Shown: one piece after another, positions 1-8,071 of the stretch | Position numbering within the stretch: position 1 is the first letter of the stretch | How the letters are laid out: each line of letters starts with the position of its first letter | Assembly (NCBI GenBank): GCA_963669455.1 | Contig: OY770026.1 | Span: 3,224,001-3,288,000 of the forward strand | Origin: JAWKWH01 sp963669455 | GTDB taxonomy: Bacteria; Pseudomonadota; Alphaproteobacteria; Rhizobiales; Rhizobiaceae | Reading direction: 5' to 3' | Length of the DNA stretch: 64,000 nt | The notes under the pieces: model-generated | Database searches by the model: none | What the model saw: the letters and a program-made list of their open reading frames with translations, nothing else | What the model was told of the DNA's origin: nothing | Program-made: the position numbers and the translations under genes

Positions 1-440
1 TTACCGAAGACACACGCGCGGCACTTGATGAATTGTCCGCCGATCTGGTTGACCGGGGGCTTGCCGTGTGGGCCGGCGAAGGATCCGGGCTTCCCGCGCG
101 GCTGATCGTGCGTGGACGTGCCAATCTGCTCGACAATCTGACGGCGGAAGCCGACATTGAAATGCTAAAGCACCTGTTTGAGGATCTTGAAACCAAGGAA
201 GGGCTCTTGCAGTTTCTCGATCTGGCCGAGGAAGGATCCGGTGTCAGGATATTCATTGGTTCTGAAAACAAGCTGTTTTCAATGTCCGGTTCATCGATGG
301 TCGTCGCGCCATACCGGGATGCCAACTCGCGGGTGGTCGGCGCCCTGGGCGTGATTGGCCCGACAAGACTGAATTATGCGCGCATCGTACCGATGGTCGA
401 CTATACCGCCCAGTTCATCTCCCGGATGCTCCGCAGCTAG
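1..440 (+). CDS. hrcA: HrcA heat-shock repressor, C-terminal part (5' end outside window)
   Basis: The reading frame is open from base 3 and ends at 440, giving about 145 C-terminal residues of HrcA, the repressor that binds CIRCE operators of groESL/dnaK-type genes. The visible part fits the GAF-like inducer domain and C-terminal tail: an acidic helix around DIEMLKHLFEDLE, a strand region GVRIFIGSENKLFSMSGSSMV, and the family tail GALGVIGPTRLNYARIVPMVDYTA. The DNA-binding N-terminus lies outside. grpE follows 107 bp downstream on the same strand, the usual alphaproteobacterial order. Recognition is firm; regulation cannot be judged because the promoter is missing. Confidence 0.95.
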   Translation, partial: TEDTRAALDELSADLVDRGLAVWAGEGSGLPARLIVRGRANLLDNLTAEADIEMLKHLFEDLETKEGLLQFLDLAEEGSGVRIFIGSENKLFSMSGSSMVVAPYRDANSRVVGALGVIGPTRLNYARIVPMVDYTAQFISRMLRS

Positions 441-547
441 AGTGCGTGAGCACACCGAAATTCGGTAACAGGAAATCAACTCTTGATTTTACCGGCTTAA
501 ACATCAATATCCGGCGAAACTTTCATCGGATTCAAGAACGGCAGGTT

Positions 548-1222
548 ATGAGCGATCAACCCGTGGAAAAACAGGCGCCTGAAAACCAGGCGGAAATTTT
601 GAAAAATGCCGGTGCGGAACAGGCCAATGATTTTGCACCCGGCGACGAGAACGCGGAGCAGGATTTTTCTGCCGATCACGAGGCGTTTTTAAAGCTGGCT
701 ACGGAAAACGAGGAATTGAAAGACAGGGCTTTGCGTGCCGCTGCCGAAATGGAAAATCTGCGCAAGCGGACCACGCGCGATGTGCACGATGCGCGCGCCT
801 ACTCAATCGCCAATTTTGCGCGCGACATGCTTGGCGTGGCGGACAATCTGCGCCGGGCTCTCGATGCCATCCCGCCGGAGGCGCTGGAAGCCGGCGACGC
901 CGGTTTGAAGAGCCTTGCCGAGGGGGTCGACATGACCGCGCGTGACATGCTTTCCGCCCTGGAGCGTCATGGCGTGAAAAAACTCGAACCCAAGGGTGAG
1001 AAATTCGACCCGCATTTCCATCAGGCGATGTTTGAAGTGCAAAACCCCGACCTTGCCAACAATACCGTCACCGAGGTGGTCCAGGAGGGCTATGTCATCG
1101 GTGAGCGCGTGCTGCGGCCAGCCATGGTGGGTATCGCCAAGGGAGGGCCGAAAGAGATAGCGCCCGCGTCAGAAAATGATGCAGGACCGCAGGAAGAAAC
1201 GGGAACCGAACAGGGCGCCTGA
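548..1222 (+). CDS. grpE: GrpE nucleotide exchange factor of DnaK
   Basis: The 224-residue protein is the dimeric nucleotide exchange factor that releases ADP from DnaK. An acidic, low-complexity N-terminus (about residues 1-45) is followed by the long coiled-coil helix with the family signature around AAEMENLRKRT, and by the C-terminal beta domain ending in VGERVLRPAMVGIAKG-type sequence (here VIGERVLRPAMV). The frame is open further upstream to a GTG at 446, but ATG 548 is preferred because that extension is not GrpE-like and begins only six bases after the hrcA stop. The Shine-Dalgarno is weak (CAGG). Likely co-transcribed with hrcA. Confidence 0.96.
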   Translation: MSDQPVEKQAPENQAEILKNAGAEQANDFAPGDENAEQDFSADHEAFLKLATENEELKDRALRAAAEMENLRKRTTRDVHDARAYSIANFARDMLGVADNLRRALDAIPPEALEAGDAGLKSLAEGVDMTARDMLSALERHGVKKLEPKGEKFDPHFHQAMFEVQNPDLANNTVTEVVQEGYVIGERVLRPAMVGIAKGGPKEIAPASENDAGPQEETGTEQGA

Positions 1223-1281
1223 GCGGAACGAAAGCAGTATTGTGTACGACCTGCTGATCGATTTCCAAAACTATCGAAACC

Positions 1282-2274
1282 TCAGATCAGCCCGGCCTGC
1301 TCGCCAGCCTGCCGCAGATCCGCAAATGGCCGCGGTCCGACCTGCTGGATGACCAGGCTGGCAGCAAGCGAACCGAGCTTGCCGCAGTCAGCCAGGTTTC
1401 GGCCAGCGGTATAGCCATAAAGAAAGCCCGCAGCATAAAGATCGCCTGCACCGGTCGTGTCGACCAGTTCATCGATCTCGACTGCCTGCACCACGGCGGT
1501 TTCATCGCCTTGAACGACAATTGAACCATTGTGCGAGCGGGTGATCGCCGCCAGTTTACAATCGGCTCTGATTGCCGATAGCGCATCATCAAACGAAGAG
1601 GTCTGGTAAAGCGAAACAAGTTCGTGCTCATTGGCGAAGACGATATCGACCGTCCCGCTTTGCATCAGGTCAAGAAACTCACCACGAAAACGGTCAACGC
1701 AAAACGGGTCTGACAGGCTCATCGATACCTGTCTTCCCGCCTGATGGGCCAGTTCAGCGGTCAGGCGGATTGCTTCCTTGGCGCGTGGCGGATCCCACAG
1801 ATAACCCTCAAAATACGTAACCTTGGCGCCCTGCGCCTTGTCGGGCTCGACATCTTCCGGCCCGAGCTCCATGCAGGCGCCAAGATAGGTATTCATCGAG
1901 CGTTCGCCATCGGGTGTGACGAAGATCATCGACCGGGCCGTCGGTGGATTGCCATCAAGTGGCCCGGTCTCAAAGGCGACACCTTGAGCGCGGATATCAT
2001 GGGTGAAAATCTCACCCAGGGGATCCGCAGACACCTTGCCGAAATAGGCAGCCTTGCCGCCAAAACTGGCAATACCTGCTGCCGTATTGCCTGCACTTCC
2101 GCCCGATGTTTCGGTTGCCGGTCCCATATGCGAATATAAAAGGTCCGATCTCTCCACATCAATCAGGTTCATGGCACCCTTGATGATGTTGTGATCGACA
2201 AGAAAATCATCATCACAGCGCGCAATGATGTCCACGATCGCGTTGCCGATGCACAAAACATCGTATTCAGTCAT
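1282..2274 (-). CDS. PfkB-family carbohydrate kinase, adenosine-kinase-like
   Basis: This 330-residue protein belongs to the ribokinase/PfkB family, which phosphorylates a sugar or nucleoside hydroxyl with ATP. The N-terminal signature (VLCIGNAIVDIIA), the glycine-rich GGSAGNTAAGIASFGG and the C-terminal anion-hole/catalytic-base motif DTTGAGD (D278) are all present. The closest annotated alphaproteobacterial relatives are usually called adenosine kinase, but the substrate cannot be proven here. ATG 2274 is chosen because it has a CTGGAG Shine-Dalgarno about six bases upstream; the frame runs on to 2418 but that extension overlaps the LysE gene. Converges with grpE across a 59-bp gap. Confidence 0.88.
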   Translation of the reverse strand: MTEYDVLCIGNAIVDIIARCDDDFLVDHNIIKGAMNLIDVERSDLLYSHMGPATETSGGSAGNTAAGIASFGGKAAYFGKVSADPLGEIFTHDIRAQGVAFETGPLDGNPPTARSMIFVTPDGERSMNTYLGACMELGPEDVEPDKAQGAKVTYFEGYLWDPPRAKEAIRLTAELAHQAGRQVSMSLSDPFCVDRFRGEFLDLMQSGTVDIVFANEHELVSLYQTSSFDDALSAIRADCKLAAITRSHNGSIVVQGDETAVVQAVEIDELVDTTGAGDLYAAGFLYGYTAGRNLADCGKLGSLAASLVIQQVGPRPFADLRQAGEQAGLI

Positions 2275-2350
2275 TGAGAGCTCCAGATTGTGTGGATTGC
2301 CTTCCCGGGGGAAATTGTCGGCACGACCGTTGAAGACCAGCAAATGGTGG

Positions 2351-2968
2351 TTAGCGTTCAAAGGCTGACCTGACAAGACCAAAACCGGCGATTGCGAAAA
2401 GGGCAGCCAGAGCGCCATCGACCCACCTATGAATGCGGCGATAACCGTTCATCATGAATGATGCTGAAAAAACAATTGCATACCCAAAATAGTTTGCGAA
2501 ACTGATCGCAATACAAATCGACGTTGCGACAGCGACATTGTAGATTGTACCGCTTGCGTCCAGCCCCACTGTTAAGGCAGCCATCCATGCGATCACGGCT
2601 TTTGGATTGGAAAGGTTGAGAACAAGGCCCTGAAGAAACCAGCGCCCACCGCCGCGAACACTGTTTTTAGTCTCTGCGGGCTTTATGGCAGACCTTGCGG
2701 ACTGAAAAGCAAGCCAGAGCAGATAGAGGCCGCACAGAAGCTTCAACGCAGTTAGTACACCGGTCGCCGCCTGCAAAATAGCACCCAACCCGGTTGCCGC
2801 AACCACACCCCAAAAACCCAGCCCGACCGCCAAGCCAGAGCCAAATAGCAAGCCGCTGCGGCGCCCGAAACCAGCCGAAACACCTGAGAGCGCAATATTG
2901 GCCGGCCCCGGCGAAACGGTGACGATGAAAAAAGCCGTGGCAATGGTGGCAAAACTGTCAAAACCCAT
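2351..2968 (-). CDS. LysE/RhtB-family amino-acid exporter
   Basis: A 205-residue inner-membrane protein with six hydrophobic segments. It carries the LysE/RhtB fingerprint near the N-terminus (FFIVTVSPGPANIALSG, followed by GFGRRSG) and the mid-protein LNLSNPKAVIAWMA loop. The family exports amino acids such as lysine, threonine or homoserine lactone; the substrate here is unknown. ATG 2968 starts directly before the first membrane segment. A longer frame reaching 3580 is an artefact: it is antisense to the next gene. The start is divergent from the EI24 gene (134 bp between starts), so the promoters share that gap. Confidence 0.88.
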   Translation of the reverse strand: MGFDSFATIATAFFIVTVSPGPANIALSGVSAGFGRRSGLLFGSGLAVGLGFWGVVAATGLGAILQAATGVLTALKLLCGLYLLWLAFQSARSAIKPAETKNSVRGGGRWFLQGLVLNLSNPKAVIAWMAALTVGLDASGTIYNVAVATSICIAISFANYFGYAIVFSASFMMNGYRRIHRWVDGALAALFAIAGFGLVRSAFER

Positions 2969-3101
2969 GAATATCGCAGCCCTTTGTTCACCCAGTTCCT
3001 CAGCCTTCCAGTCTGTCAGATTGTTGAGTGCGGATAAAGTCCGCCGCCCTTGCAGTCCGGCAATGCGTTTCCTATGTCGAAACCAGATAAAAGGTTTATC
3101 C

Positions 3102-3839
3102 ATGATTATTGATGCCGCGCGCGCCGCGATTACAAGATTGCCGTCGCCCGAGTTCAGAACCGTGCTTTTGAAGACGATCGGCCTCACCTTGCTGATGCTT
3201 GTGGGCCTGTGGTTCGGGTTGCGCGAATTGTTCGCGGCATTTGCATGGCCCTGGTTCGATGCCATGCTTCCAGGCCTGCCGGAATGGGCCGGGTGGTTCG
3301 GTCTGATCGGCGCAATTATCGCTGGTGTCGGCCTTGCACTGGCGCTCGCCCTCTTGATCGCGCCTGTAACGGCGATTATCGCGGGATTGTTTCTGGATGA
3401 TATCGCTGAGGTGGTGGAACGGCAGGATTTTCCCGCCGATCCCCCCGGCACAGCAGTACCGGCCGGACGCGCGATTGTGCTGGCGATGAAGTTTTTCGGC
3501 ATTGTGGTACTTGGAAATATCATCGCGCTTTTTCTGCTTTTGATCCCGGGGATCAATATTGCCGCGTTCTTTCTGGTCAATGGCTATCTGATCGGACGCG
3601 AGTTTTTTGAGTTCGCCGCGATGCGCTTTCGCCCGGAAAAGGAGGCGAAACTATTGCGCCGCAAACATTCGGGCACGATCTTCATGGCGGGGCTGATCAT
3701 TGCCGCCTTCCTGTCGGTCCCGATTGTTAACTTGGCCACGCCATTGTTTGCGGCAGCTCTGATGGTTCATCTGCACAAGATGATCACGGCGCGCGATCCG
3801 GATTTTGCACCGGAGCGAAGCATGCGCCGGGCCGCCTGA
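3102..3839 (+). CDS. EI24/CysZ-like integral membrane protein
   Basis: A 245-residue polytopic protein resembling the EI24 domain family, which includes the sulfate-associated permease CysZ. About four hydrophobic stretches are visible: residues 30-45, 65-100, 120-160 (after a polar loop with DDIAEVVERQDFPADPPG) and 190-225. The motif INIAAFFLVNGYLIGREFFEFAAMR is typical of the family. ATG 3102 is taken because the upstream frame (open to 2898) is antisense to LysE. A role in sulfate uptake is only inferred from CysZ; EI24 proteins in this order are often of unknown function. A RIME-like repeat begins 13 bp after its stop. Confidence 0.8.
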   Translation: MIIDAARAAITRLPSPEFRTVLLKTIGLTLLMLVGLWFGLRELFAAFAWPWFDAMLPGLPEWAGWFGLIGAIIAGVGLALALALLIAPVTAIIAGLFLDDIAEVVERQDFPADPPGTAVPAGRAIVLAMKFFGIVVLGNIIALFLLLIPGINIAAFFLVNGYLIGREFFEFAAMRFRPEKEAKLLRRKHSGTIFMAGLIIAAFLSVPIVNLATPLFAAALMVHLHKMITARDPDFAPERSMRRAA

Positions 3840-3851
3840 GCGGAAATCGTC

Positions 3852-3957
3852 CTAGAGCATTTTTCGCCCAAACAGAATCACATGTGCGAAAAATGCTTCA
3901 ATGATTCCAAGCGGATAAAGGCGTTGTTGCGGGTCAAAGAAACCGCAAAACGCCCTA
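3852..3957. repeat. RIME-like palindromic repeat, copy 1
   Basis: About 106 bp consisting of two imperfect palindromes. The first pairs AGCATTTTTCGC with GCGAAAAATGCT; the second lies around GGCGTTGTTGCGG and ends in CGCAAAACGCCCTA. Closely similar copies lie at 29331-29436, 41667-41774 and, inverted, 62147-62252. The unit begins CTAGAGC. The length and two-palindrome build match the Rhizobium intergenic mosaic elements (RIME) known from rhizobia. It sits between convergent genes and its last three bases form the stop codon of nth. Confidence 0.8.
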
Positions 3958-4704
3958 AATTGCCTGTTCCGGCAGTTTTGTCAGTGCCGCCGGCACATCG
4001 CAGCTTTTGTCCGGTGCCTTGCAGATATCGGCGATGACGCAGGCCTCGCAGTCGGGTTTGCGCGCCTTGCAGCAATAGCGCCCGTGCAAGATCAGCCAGT
4101 GGTGGGCGTGGTAGAGATAGTCTTGCGGGATCACCCGCATCAGATGATCTTCCACCTCATCGGGCGTTTTGCCCGGTGCGAGGCTAAGCCGGTTTGCAAT
4201 GCGGAAAATATGCGTATCAACCGCCATGGTTGCCTGGCCGAAAGCCATCGACAGCACCACATTGGCGGTCTTGCGCCCGACGCCTGGAAGCGTGACCAGT
4301 TCTTCGCGGGTTTTTGGCACCACGCCGTCAAATTCTTCGATCAGCTTTTTTGACAGGGCGATGACGTTTTTGGCCTTGTTGCGCCACAGGCCGATGGTTC
4401 GGATATGGCCACCCAGTTTTTCTTCGCCAAGTGCCAGCATTTTTTGCGGCGTATCGGCGATTTCAAACAGTTTTGCCGTCGCCTTGTTGACGCCAACGTC
4501 TGTCGCCTGCGCCGACAGGGCCACGGCGACAACCAGCGTATAAGGGTTTACGTGCCGAAGCTCGCCCTTGGGCTCGGGCCGCTGGACGGAAAACCGGCGG
4601 AAAATCTCGCGGATTTCAGCCTCGGTATATTTGCTGCGCGGGCGCTTTGCGGATTTCGGCTTTTTGCCGGTGGCGGCGGTTTTTTTGGGCTTGGGCTTTG
4701 TCAT
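3955..4704 (-). CDS. nth: Endonuclease III, base-excision repair glycosylase/AP lyase
   Basis: The 249-residue protein removes oxidised pyrimidines and nicks abasic sites. The helix-hairpin-helix LPGVGRKTANVVLS contains the catalytic lysine, followed by the catalytic aspartate in VDTHIFRIANR. The C-terminal [4Fe-4S] loop C-x6-C-x2-C-x5-C is intact (CCKARKPDCEACVIADIC). A lysine-rich N-terminal leader (about 25 residues) precedes the core, common in this order. ATG 4704 is chosen over an upstream extension to 4803 that runs into the divergent gene. The final codon and stop fall inside RIME copy 1, so the C-terminal end may have been reshaped by that repeat. Confidence 0.96.
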   Translation of the reverse strand: MTKPKPKKTAATGKKPKSAKRPRSKYTEAEIREIFRRFSVQRPEPKGELRHVNPYTLVVAVALSAQATDVGVNKATAKLFEIADTPQKMLALGEEKLGGHIRTIGLWRNKAKNVIALSKKLIEEFDGVVPKTREELVTLPGVGRKTANVVLSMAFGQATMAVDTHIFRIANRLSLAPGKTPDEVEDHLMRVIPQDYLYHAHHWLILHGRYCCKARKPDCEACVIADICKAPDKSCDVPAALTKLPEQAI

Positions 4705-4725
4705 GCAACCTCTATAATCAACCCT

Positions 4726-5214
4726 ATGGACGAGAAAAACCCGATTTTGGCTGAAGAGCCAATTTTCCGTGCCCTGCTCACACCCTATCGGTCGCTGGGT
4801 CAACGTGGGTTTTTCTGGCTGATGGCGGGGCTGACAGTCTTATGGCTTGGTCTCGGGGCAATTTTTCTTGCCAAGGGCGCCTGGCCGGTATTCGGGTTTT
4901 TCGGGCTGGATGTGCTGGCGCTTTTTATCGCCTTTCGCCTGTCCTACCGCTCCGGGCGCGCGCGCGAGCAGGTGACCTTGTCGCGCACCATGCTGGAAAT
5001 CCTTAAAACCGCTCCGTCGGGACAATCCAGGCGGCACTTGTTCAATCCGTTCTGGACCAAATTCAACGTGTGTCGCCATGATGAGATCGGTATTACCCAA
5101 ATGGTGGTAACAGGCCGCGGCGAAAAGGTGCCGGTGGGCTCGTTCCTCAATCCCGATGACAGGGCGAGTTTTGCCGTAGCCTTCGCGCGCGCACTGGCGA
5201 CCGCCAAACGTTAG
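4726..5214 (+). CDS. DUF2244 integral membrane protein
   Basis: A 162-residue protein matching the DUF2244 pattern: a short cytosolic N-terminus with the LTPYRSLGQRGF box, two closely spaced membrane helices (about residues 30-50 and 55-72), then a positively charged RSGRAREQVTLS stretch and a C-terminal beta-rich domain ending in the family-typical PDDRASFAVAFARALA. Function is unknown; in this order such genes often sit near nth or cytochrome oxidase genes. It is transcribed divergently from nth with only 21 bp between the two start codons, so the two genes must share an overlapping promoter region. Confidence 0.85.
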   Translation: MDEKNPILAEEPIFRALLTPYRSLGQRGFFWLMAGLTVLWLGLGAIFLAKGAWPVFGFFGLDVLALFIAFRLSYRSGRAREQVTLSRTMLEILKTAPSGQSRRHLFNPFWTKFNVCRHDEIGITQMVVTGRGEKVPVGSFLNPDDRASFAVAFARALATAKR

Positions 5215-5300
5215 GCGCTCTGCAAGAAACGGGTGGCGCAGAAGCCAGGGCTGCCGCAATGTGCACTCCATGATATGGGCACAACACCGGAGACAGAGCC

Positions 5301-6179
5301 ATGAACGCGCAGACAGCGGTCCTGCAACACGATATCACGGATGACCTCGGCGCCGACTATGAAACCGTCCGCCGCGTGATCGAGAAGATCAGTGTTGATT
5401 TTCGCGACCAGCCATCGCTCGACGACCTTGCCGGCGAGGTTGGCGAAACACCGACCGGCTTGCAAAAACTGTTTACCCGCTGGGCGGGACTGAGCCCAAA
5501 GGCCTTTTTGCAGGCGGTGACGCTGGATCACGCCCGCAGGCTGCTCGATGAGGGAACGCCTTTGTTGGAAACCGCGCTTGATTCCGGCTTGTCCGGTCCT
5601 GGCCGGCTGCATGATCTGTTCGTCACCCATGAGGCCATGTCGCCGGGCGACTACAAGACACGTGGCGCCGGCCTTACCATCCGGCACGGATTTCACGTCT
5701 CGCCGTTCGGCATTGCGCTGATCCTGGTCACCGATCGCGGATTGGCGGGACTTGCCTTTTGTGATCCCGGCGGCGAAACGGCAGCGCTTGAAGATATGAT
5801 TGGCCGCTGGCCGAATGCAAACCACGTCAAAGATATGGGCGCGACGCGGCCCTATGCCGGACGGGTGTTTAACCCGTCACGCTGGCGCTTGGACGAGCCC
5901 TTGCGCGTGGTGCTGATCGGGACGGATTTTCAGGTGCGGGTCTGGCAGGCGCTGATGAAGATACCGATGGGAAAAGCCGTCGCCTATTGCGATATCGCGG
6001 CGGATATCGGCTCGCCGAAGGCAAGCCGTGCCGTGGGTGCTGCTGTCGGCGCAAACCCGGTCTCTTTCGTGGTGCCGTGCCATCGCGCGGTCGGCCGCTC
6101 CGGGGCGCTTACCGGCTATCACTGGGGTCTGACGCGAAAGCGGGCCATCTTAGGCTGGGAGGCCGGTCAAACCGCCTGA
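5301..6179 (+). CDS. Ada-like protein: AraC-type HTH fused to O6-alkylguanine-DNA methyltransferase
   Basis: The 292-residue protein joins an AraC-type helix-turn-helix half (about residues 15-115, with LDDLAGEVGETPTGLQKLF and a second HTH) to a methylated-DNA-protein-cysteine methyltransferase domain. The suicide-cysteine motif PCHRAVG is intact and is preceded by VAYCDIAADIGSPKASRAVG. The N-terminal zinc-cysteine methyl-phosphotriester domain of E. coli Ada is absent, so it should repair O6-methylguanine but lacks the classical activation switch. SD GGAGACAGAGCC lies upstream of the ATG. Its last 13 bases overlap the 3' end of the convergent sigma-factor gene. Confidence 0.92.
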   Translation: MNAQTAVLQHDITDDLGADYETVRRVIEKISVDFRDQPSLDDLAGEVGETPTGLQKLFTRWAGLSPKAFLQAVTLDHARRLLDEGTPLLETALDSGLSGPGRLHDLFVTHEAMSPGDYKTRGAGLTIRHGFHVSPFGIALILVTDRGLAGLAFCDPGGETAALEDMIGRWPNANHVKDMGATRPYAGRVFNPSRWRLDEPLRVVLIGTDFQVRVWQALMKIPMGKAVAYCDIAADIGSPKASRAVGAAVGANPVSFVVPCHRAVGRSGALTGYHWGLTRKRAILGWEAGQTA

Positions 6180-7045
6180 GCGGCGCGGGCGAGCTTGTCG
6201 GGGTTTCGCATGATGTAGAAGGCTTCAACGCGCCGGTTTTCGTCAAGCCTGAAGGCGACGGTCTGGATCAGTTCGCCATGGTGAAATGCGATCAGGCCGG
6301 GTTCGCCATTGATTGCGGCCCGTTGCAGGCGGATTGAGTGTTTTTCGTACCCCTTGATCAGGCCCATGAACAGGCGGGCAACATTGTCCAACCCGCGAAC
6401 GATATTGCGCGCGGCAAGCGCCTTGCCGCCGCCGTCGGAAATGAATTCGACCTGATCGCTGAGCAAAGCCCTCAAAGGGCCGTCATCGCCATGTTCGCTT
6501 GCCATGCGGAAGGCATTTTCCAACCGCTCTAGATCACCGGGTGCCGGGGTGAAACGGGGTTTGGCGCCGGCCAGTGCCTTGCGCGCGCGCTCTGCCTGTT
6601 TTCGCGCCGTTGCGGGGCTGACGCCAATCGTTTTCGCCACCTCGTCAAACGGCACTTCGTAGATATCGTGCAGGAAAAAGGCGGCGCGTTCCTGAGGTGT
6701 CATTGTTTCCAGACAGCGCATGACGGCATAGGACAGATCAATAGAGACATCGGAGGCTTCCGTCGTGATCATGTCATCACTGCCAACAAGCGGTTCGGGT
6801 AACCAGGGGCCGACATAGGTTTCTCGGCGGTGATGGGCGGATTTCAGCCGGTCGAGCGCCAGCCTGGTCACGACGGTTGAAAGAAACCGCGGCGGGTTTT
6901 CCACGTTTTTGGCCGTCGAATACCGGATCCAGGCGTCCTGAATGATGTCTTCGGCGTCCGTCGCGGTTCCAAGATAGCGGTAGGCAAGGCGAAACAGGCG
7001 GGGCTTTTCCGCCAAAAACTCCTGCAATCTGTCGTCTTCGGTCAT
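6167..7045 (-). CDS. ECF41-family RNA polymerase sigma factor (SigJ-like)
   Basis: A 292-residue extracytoplasmic-function sigma factor. Region 2 (LFRLAYRYLGTATDAEDIIQDAWIRY) and region 4 (MTPQERAAFFLHDIYEVPFDEVAKTIGVSPATARK) fill about residues 1-165. They are followed by a 110-residue SnoaL/NTF2-like C-terminal extension, the hallmark of ECF41 factors, which regulate themselves through this domain instead of a classical anti-sigma factor. ECF41 genes are typically paired with a carboxymuconolactone-decarboxylase-like gene, as is the case directly upstream, with an ATGA overlap. A matching promoter lies at 7993-8019. Confidence 0.92.
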   Translation of the reverse strand: MTEDDRLQEFLAEKPRLFRLAYRYLGTATDAEDIIQDAWIRYSTAKNVENPPRFLSTVVTRLALDRLKSAHHRRETYVGPWLPEPLVGSDDMITTEASDVSIDLSYAVMRCLETMTPQERAAFFLHDIYEVPFDEVAKTIGVSPATARKQAERARKALAGAKPRFTPAPGDLERLENAFRMASEHGDDGPLRALLSDQVEFISDGGGKALAARNIVRGLDNVARLFMGLIKGYEKHSIRLQRAAINGEPGLIAFHHGELIQTVAFRLDENRRVEAFYIMRNPDKLARAAQAV

Positions 7046-7572
7046 GCCACCTGCTCTGCCTCCAACTGCTGCAATACCGGTTCACAGGCAATACCATGGC
7101 CGAAACCACGTTTGAAAACGGGGAAAAACTGACCTGAAATCACCGCCGCCGACATGTTTGCGAGCCCTTTCTTGCCCCAGTTTTGCTCGATTTTGGCGAT
7201 CAGCTCCGGCAGATCAGGAGAATTGGCCAGAACCGCATCGGCATAGGCTTGGCCGAGGGCCGCGTCGCCGTCGGCTGGAATTTTGACCAGCACATCGCGG
7301 ATAATACCACGATCAATCCCGGCACGCGTCGCCATTTCGATGACCAGTCTCAGGCAGGGACCACAATCGGCCTGCCTGCAGGATCGAAGCTTGGTGGCCC
7401 AGTAAGCATTTTTCGGCACGTTTGGAGCCTGGATAAAAAACGGCATGGCAAAGGCAAATTTTCTGAGCGCCGACGGGTCGGCATCGGCCAGTTCATGCAT
7501 GTAGGAAACGTCATAACCATCATATTCCCGGCTCATCGCATCAAATCTGCGCTTTAAAAATGCGGTAATCAT
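7042..7572 (-). CDS. Carboxymuconolactone decarboxylase/AhpD-like protein of the ECF41 operon
   Basis: A 176-residue mostly helical protein of the CMD/AhpD class. The pair of cysteines in ADCGPCLRL fits the CxxC of AhpD-type peroxidase-linked reductases, and the downstream alanine/glycine spacing (CxxC-x7-A-x3-G) also fits. The histidine normally found four residues after the second cysteine is a valine here, so the proton relay of AhpD may be absent. Members of this family accompany ECF41 sigma factors and are thought to sense or detoxify an oxidant or aromatic. It overlaps both neighbours by ATGA, so the three genes form one translation-coupled operon. Confidence 0.82.
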   Translation of the reverse strand: MITAFLKRRFDAMSREYDGYDVSYMHELADADPSALRKFAFAMPFFIQAPNVPKNAYWATKLRSCRQADCGPCLRLVIEMATRAGIDRGIIRDVLVKIPADGDAALGQAYADAVLANSPDLPELIAKIEQNWGKKGLANMSAAVISGQFFPVFKRGFGHGIACEPVLQQLEAEQVA

Positions 7573-7970
7573 ATTGCTTCTCCATTTTTTCGGTCACTGA
7601 GACTGCGCCACAACAACAGGGCTGGCAGCAGGCCGGGCAGAAGGATCATGAACGTGTCGCGGACAATATCCGCCGCGGCAAACGCACCATGGAAAAACTC
7701 CGTGAAATGCAAAACCGCGTGACCGCTAAGAAAGACGGCTGGCGCCAGGAGGCATGCCGCCGCCATCCGCCCGGATTGAAACGCTGCCAGTGCAAGCCCG
7801 GTAGCACTCGCCAGAAAGGCGATTGCGATATCTGCAATGAAATGGCCGTTGAACGGGCCTGTGTGGGTGACGCCAGGTACGGATTCATACCAGCGAACCG
7901 GCCACAGCAGCATGAATGCGCCGTTCAACCCATGCCAGAGCGACAGAACAACCAGGATAATTTTCTGCAT
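7569..7970 (-). CDS. Small integral membrane protein, first gene of the ECF41 operon
   Basis: A 133-residue protein with about four hydrophobic segments (residues 4-22, 45-65, 70-95, 108-125) and no recognisable catalytic motif. ATG 7970 is chosen because it has a strong AGGAGG Shine-Dalgarno nine bases upstream and lies 22 bases downstream of the predicted ECF41 promoter; the frame is open to 8036 without support. The histidines in LSGHAVLHFTEFFHG are notable but not assigned. Its stop overlaps the start of the CMD gene. Function is unknown; being promoter-proximal it should be the most strongly induced product. Confidence 0.75.
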   Translation of the reverse strand: MQKIILVVLSLWHGLNGAFMLLWPVRWYESVPGVTHTGPFNGHFIADIAIAFLASATGLALAAFQSGRMAAACLLAPAVFLSGHAVLHFTEFFHGAFAAADIVRDTFMILLPGLLPALLLWRSLSDRKNGEAI

Positions 7971-7992
7971 CGTCGATACCTCCTGAAACCAT

Positions 7993-8019
7993 GACGAGGC
8001 AGGAGGCGCAAAAGTGACA
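7993..8019 (-). promoter_or_regulatory. ECF41-type promoter for the three-gene sigma operon
   Basis: On the minus strand TGTCACT (8019-8013) is followed by exactly 16 bases and CGTC (7996-7993). The published ECF41 consensus is TGTCACA, 16 bases, CGTC, so this differs in one base and has the correct spacing. It lies 22 bases before the start codon of the first operon gene, consistent with autoregulation by the sigma factor encoded at the operon end. Confidence 0.8.
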
Positions 8020-8071
8020 AGACACCCGAAAAACATAAATTTTTATGTGATGCCGGATGGTGCGCGGGCGG

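Noticed and set aside
446..547. GTG-initiated N-terminal extension of GrpE
   Set aside because: The 34 extra residues are not GrpE-like and begin six bases after the hrcA stop without a ribosome site; ATG 548 is preferred.
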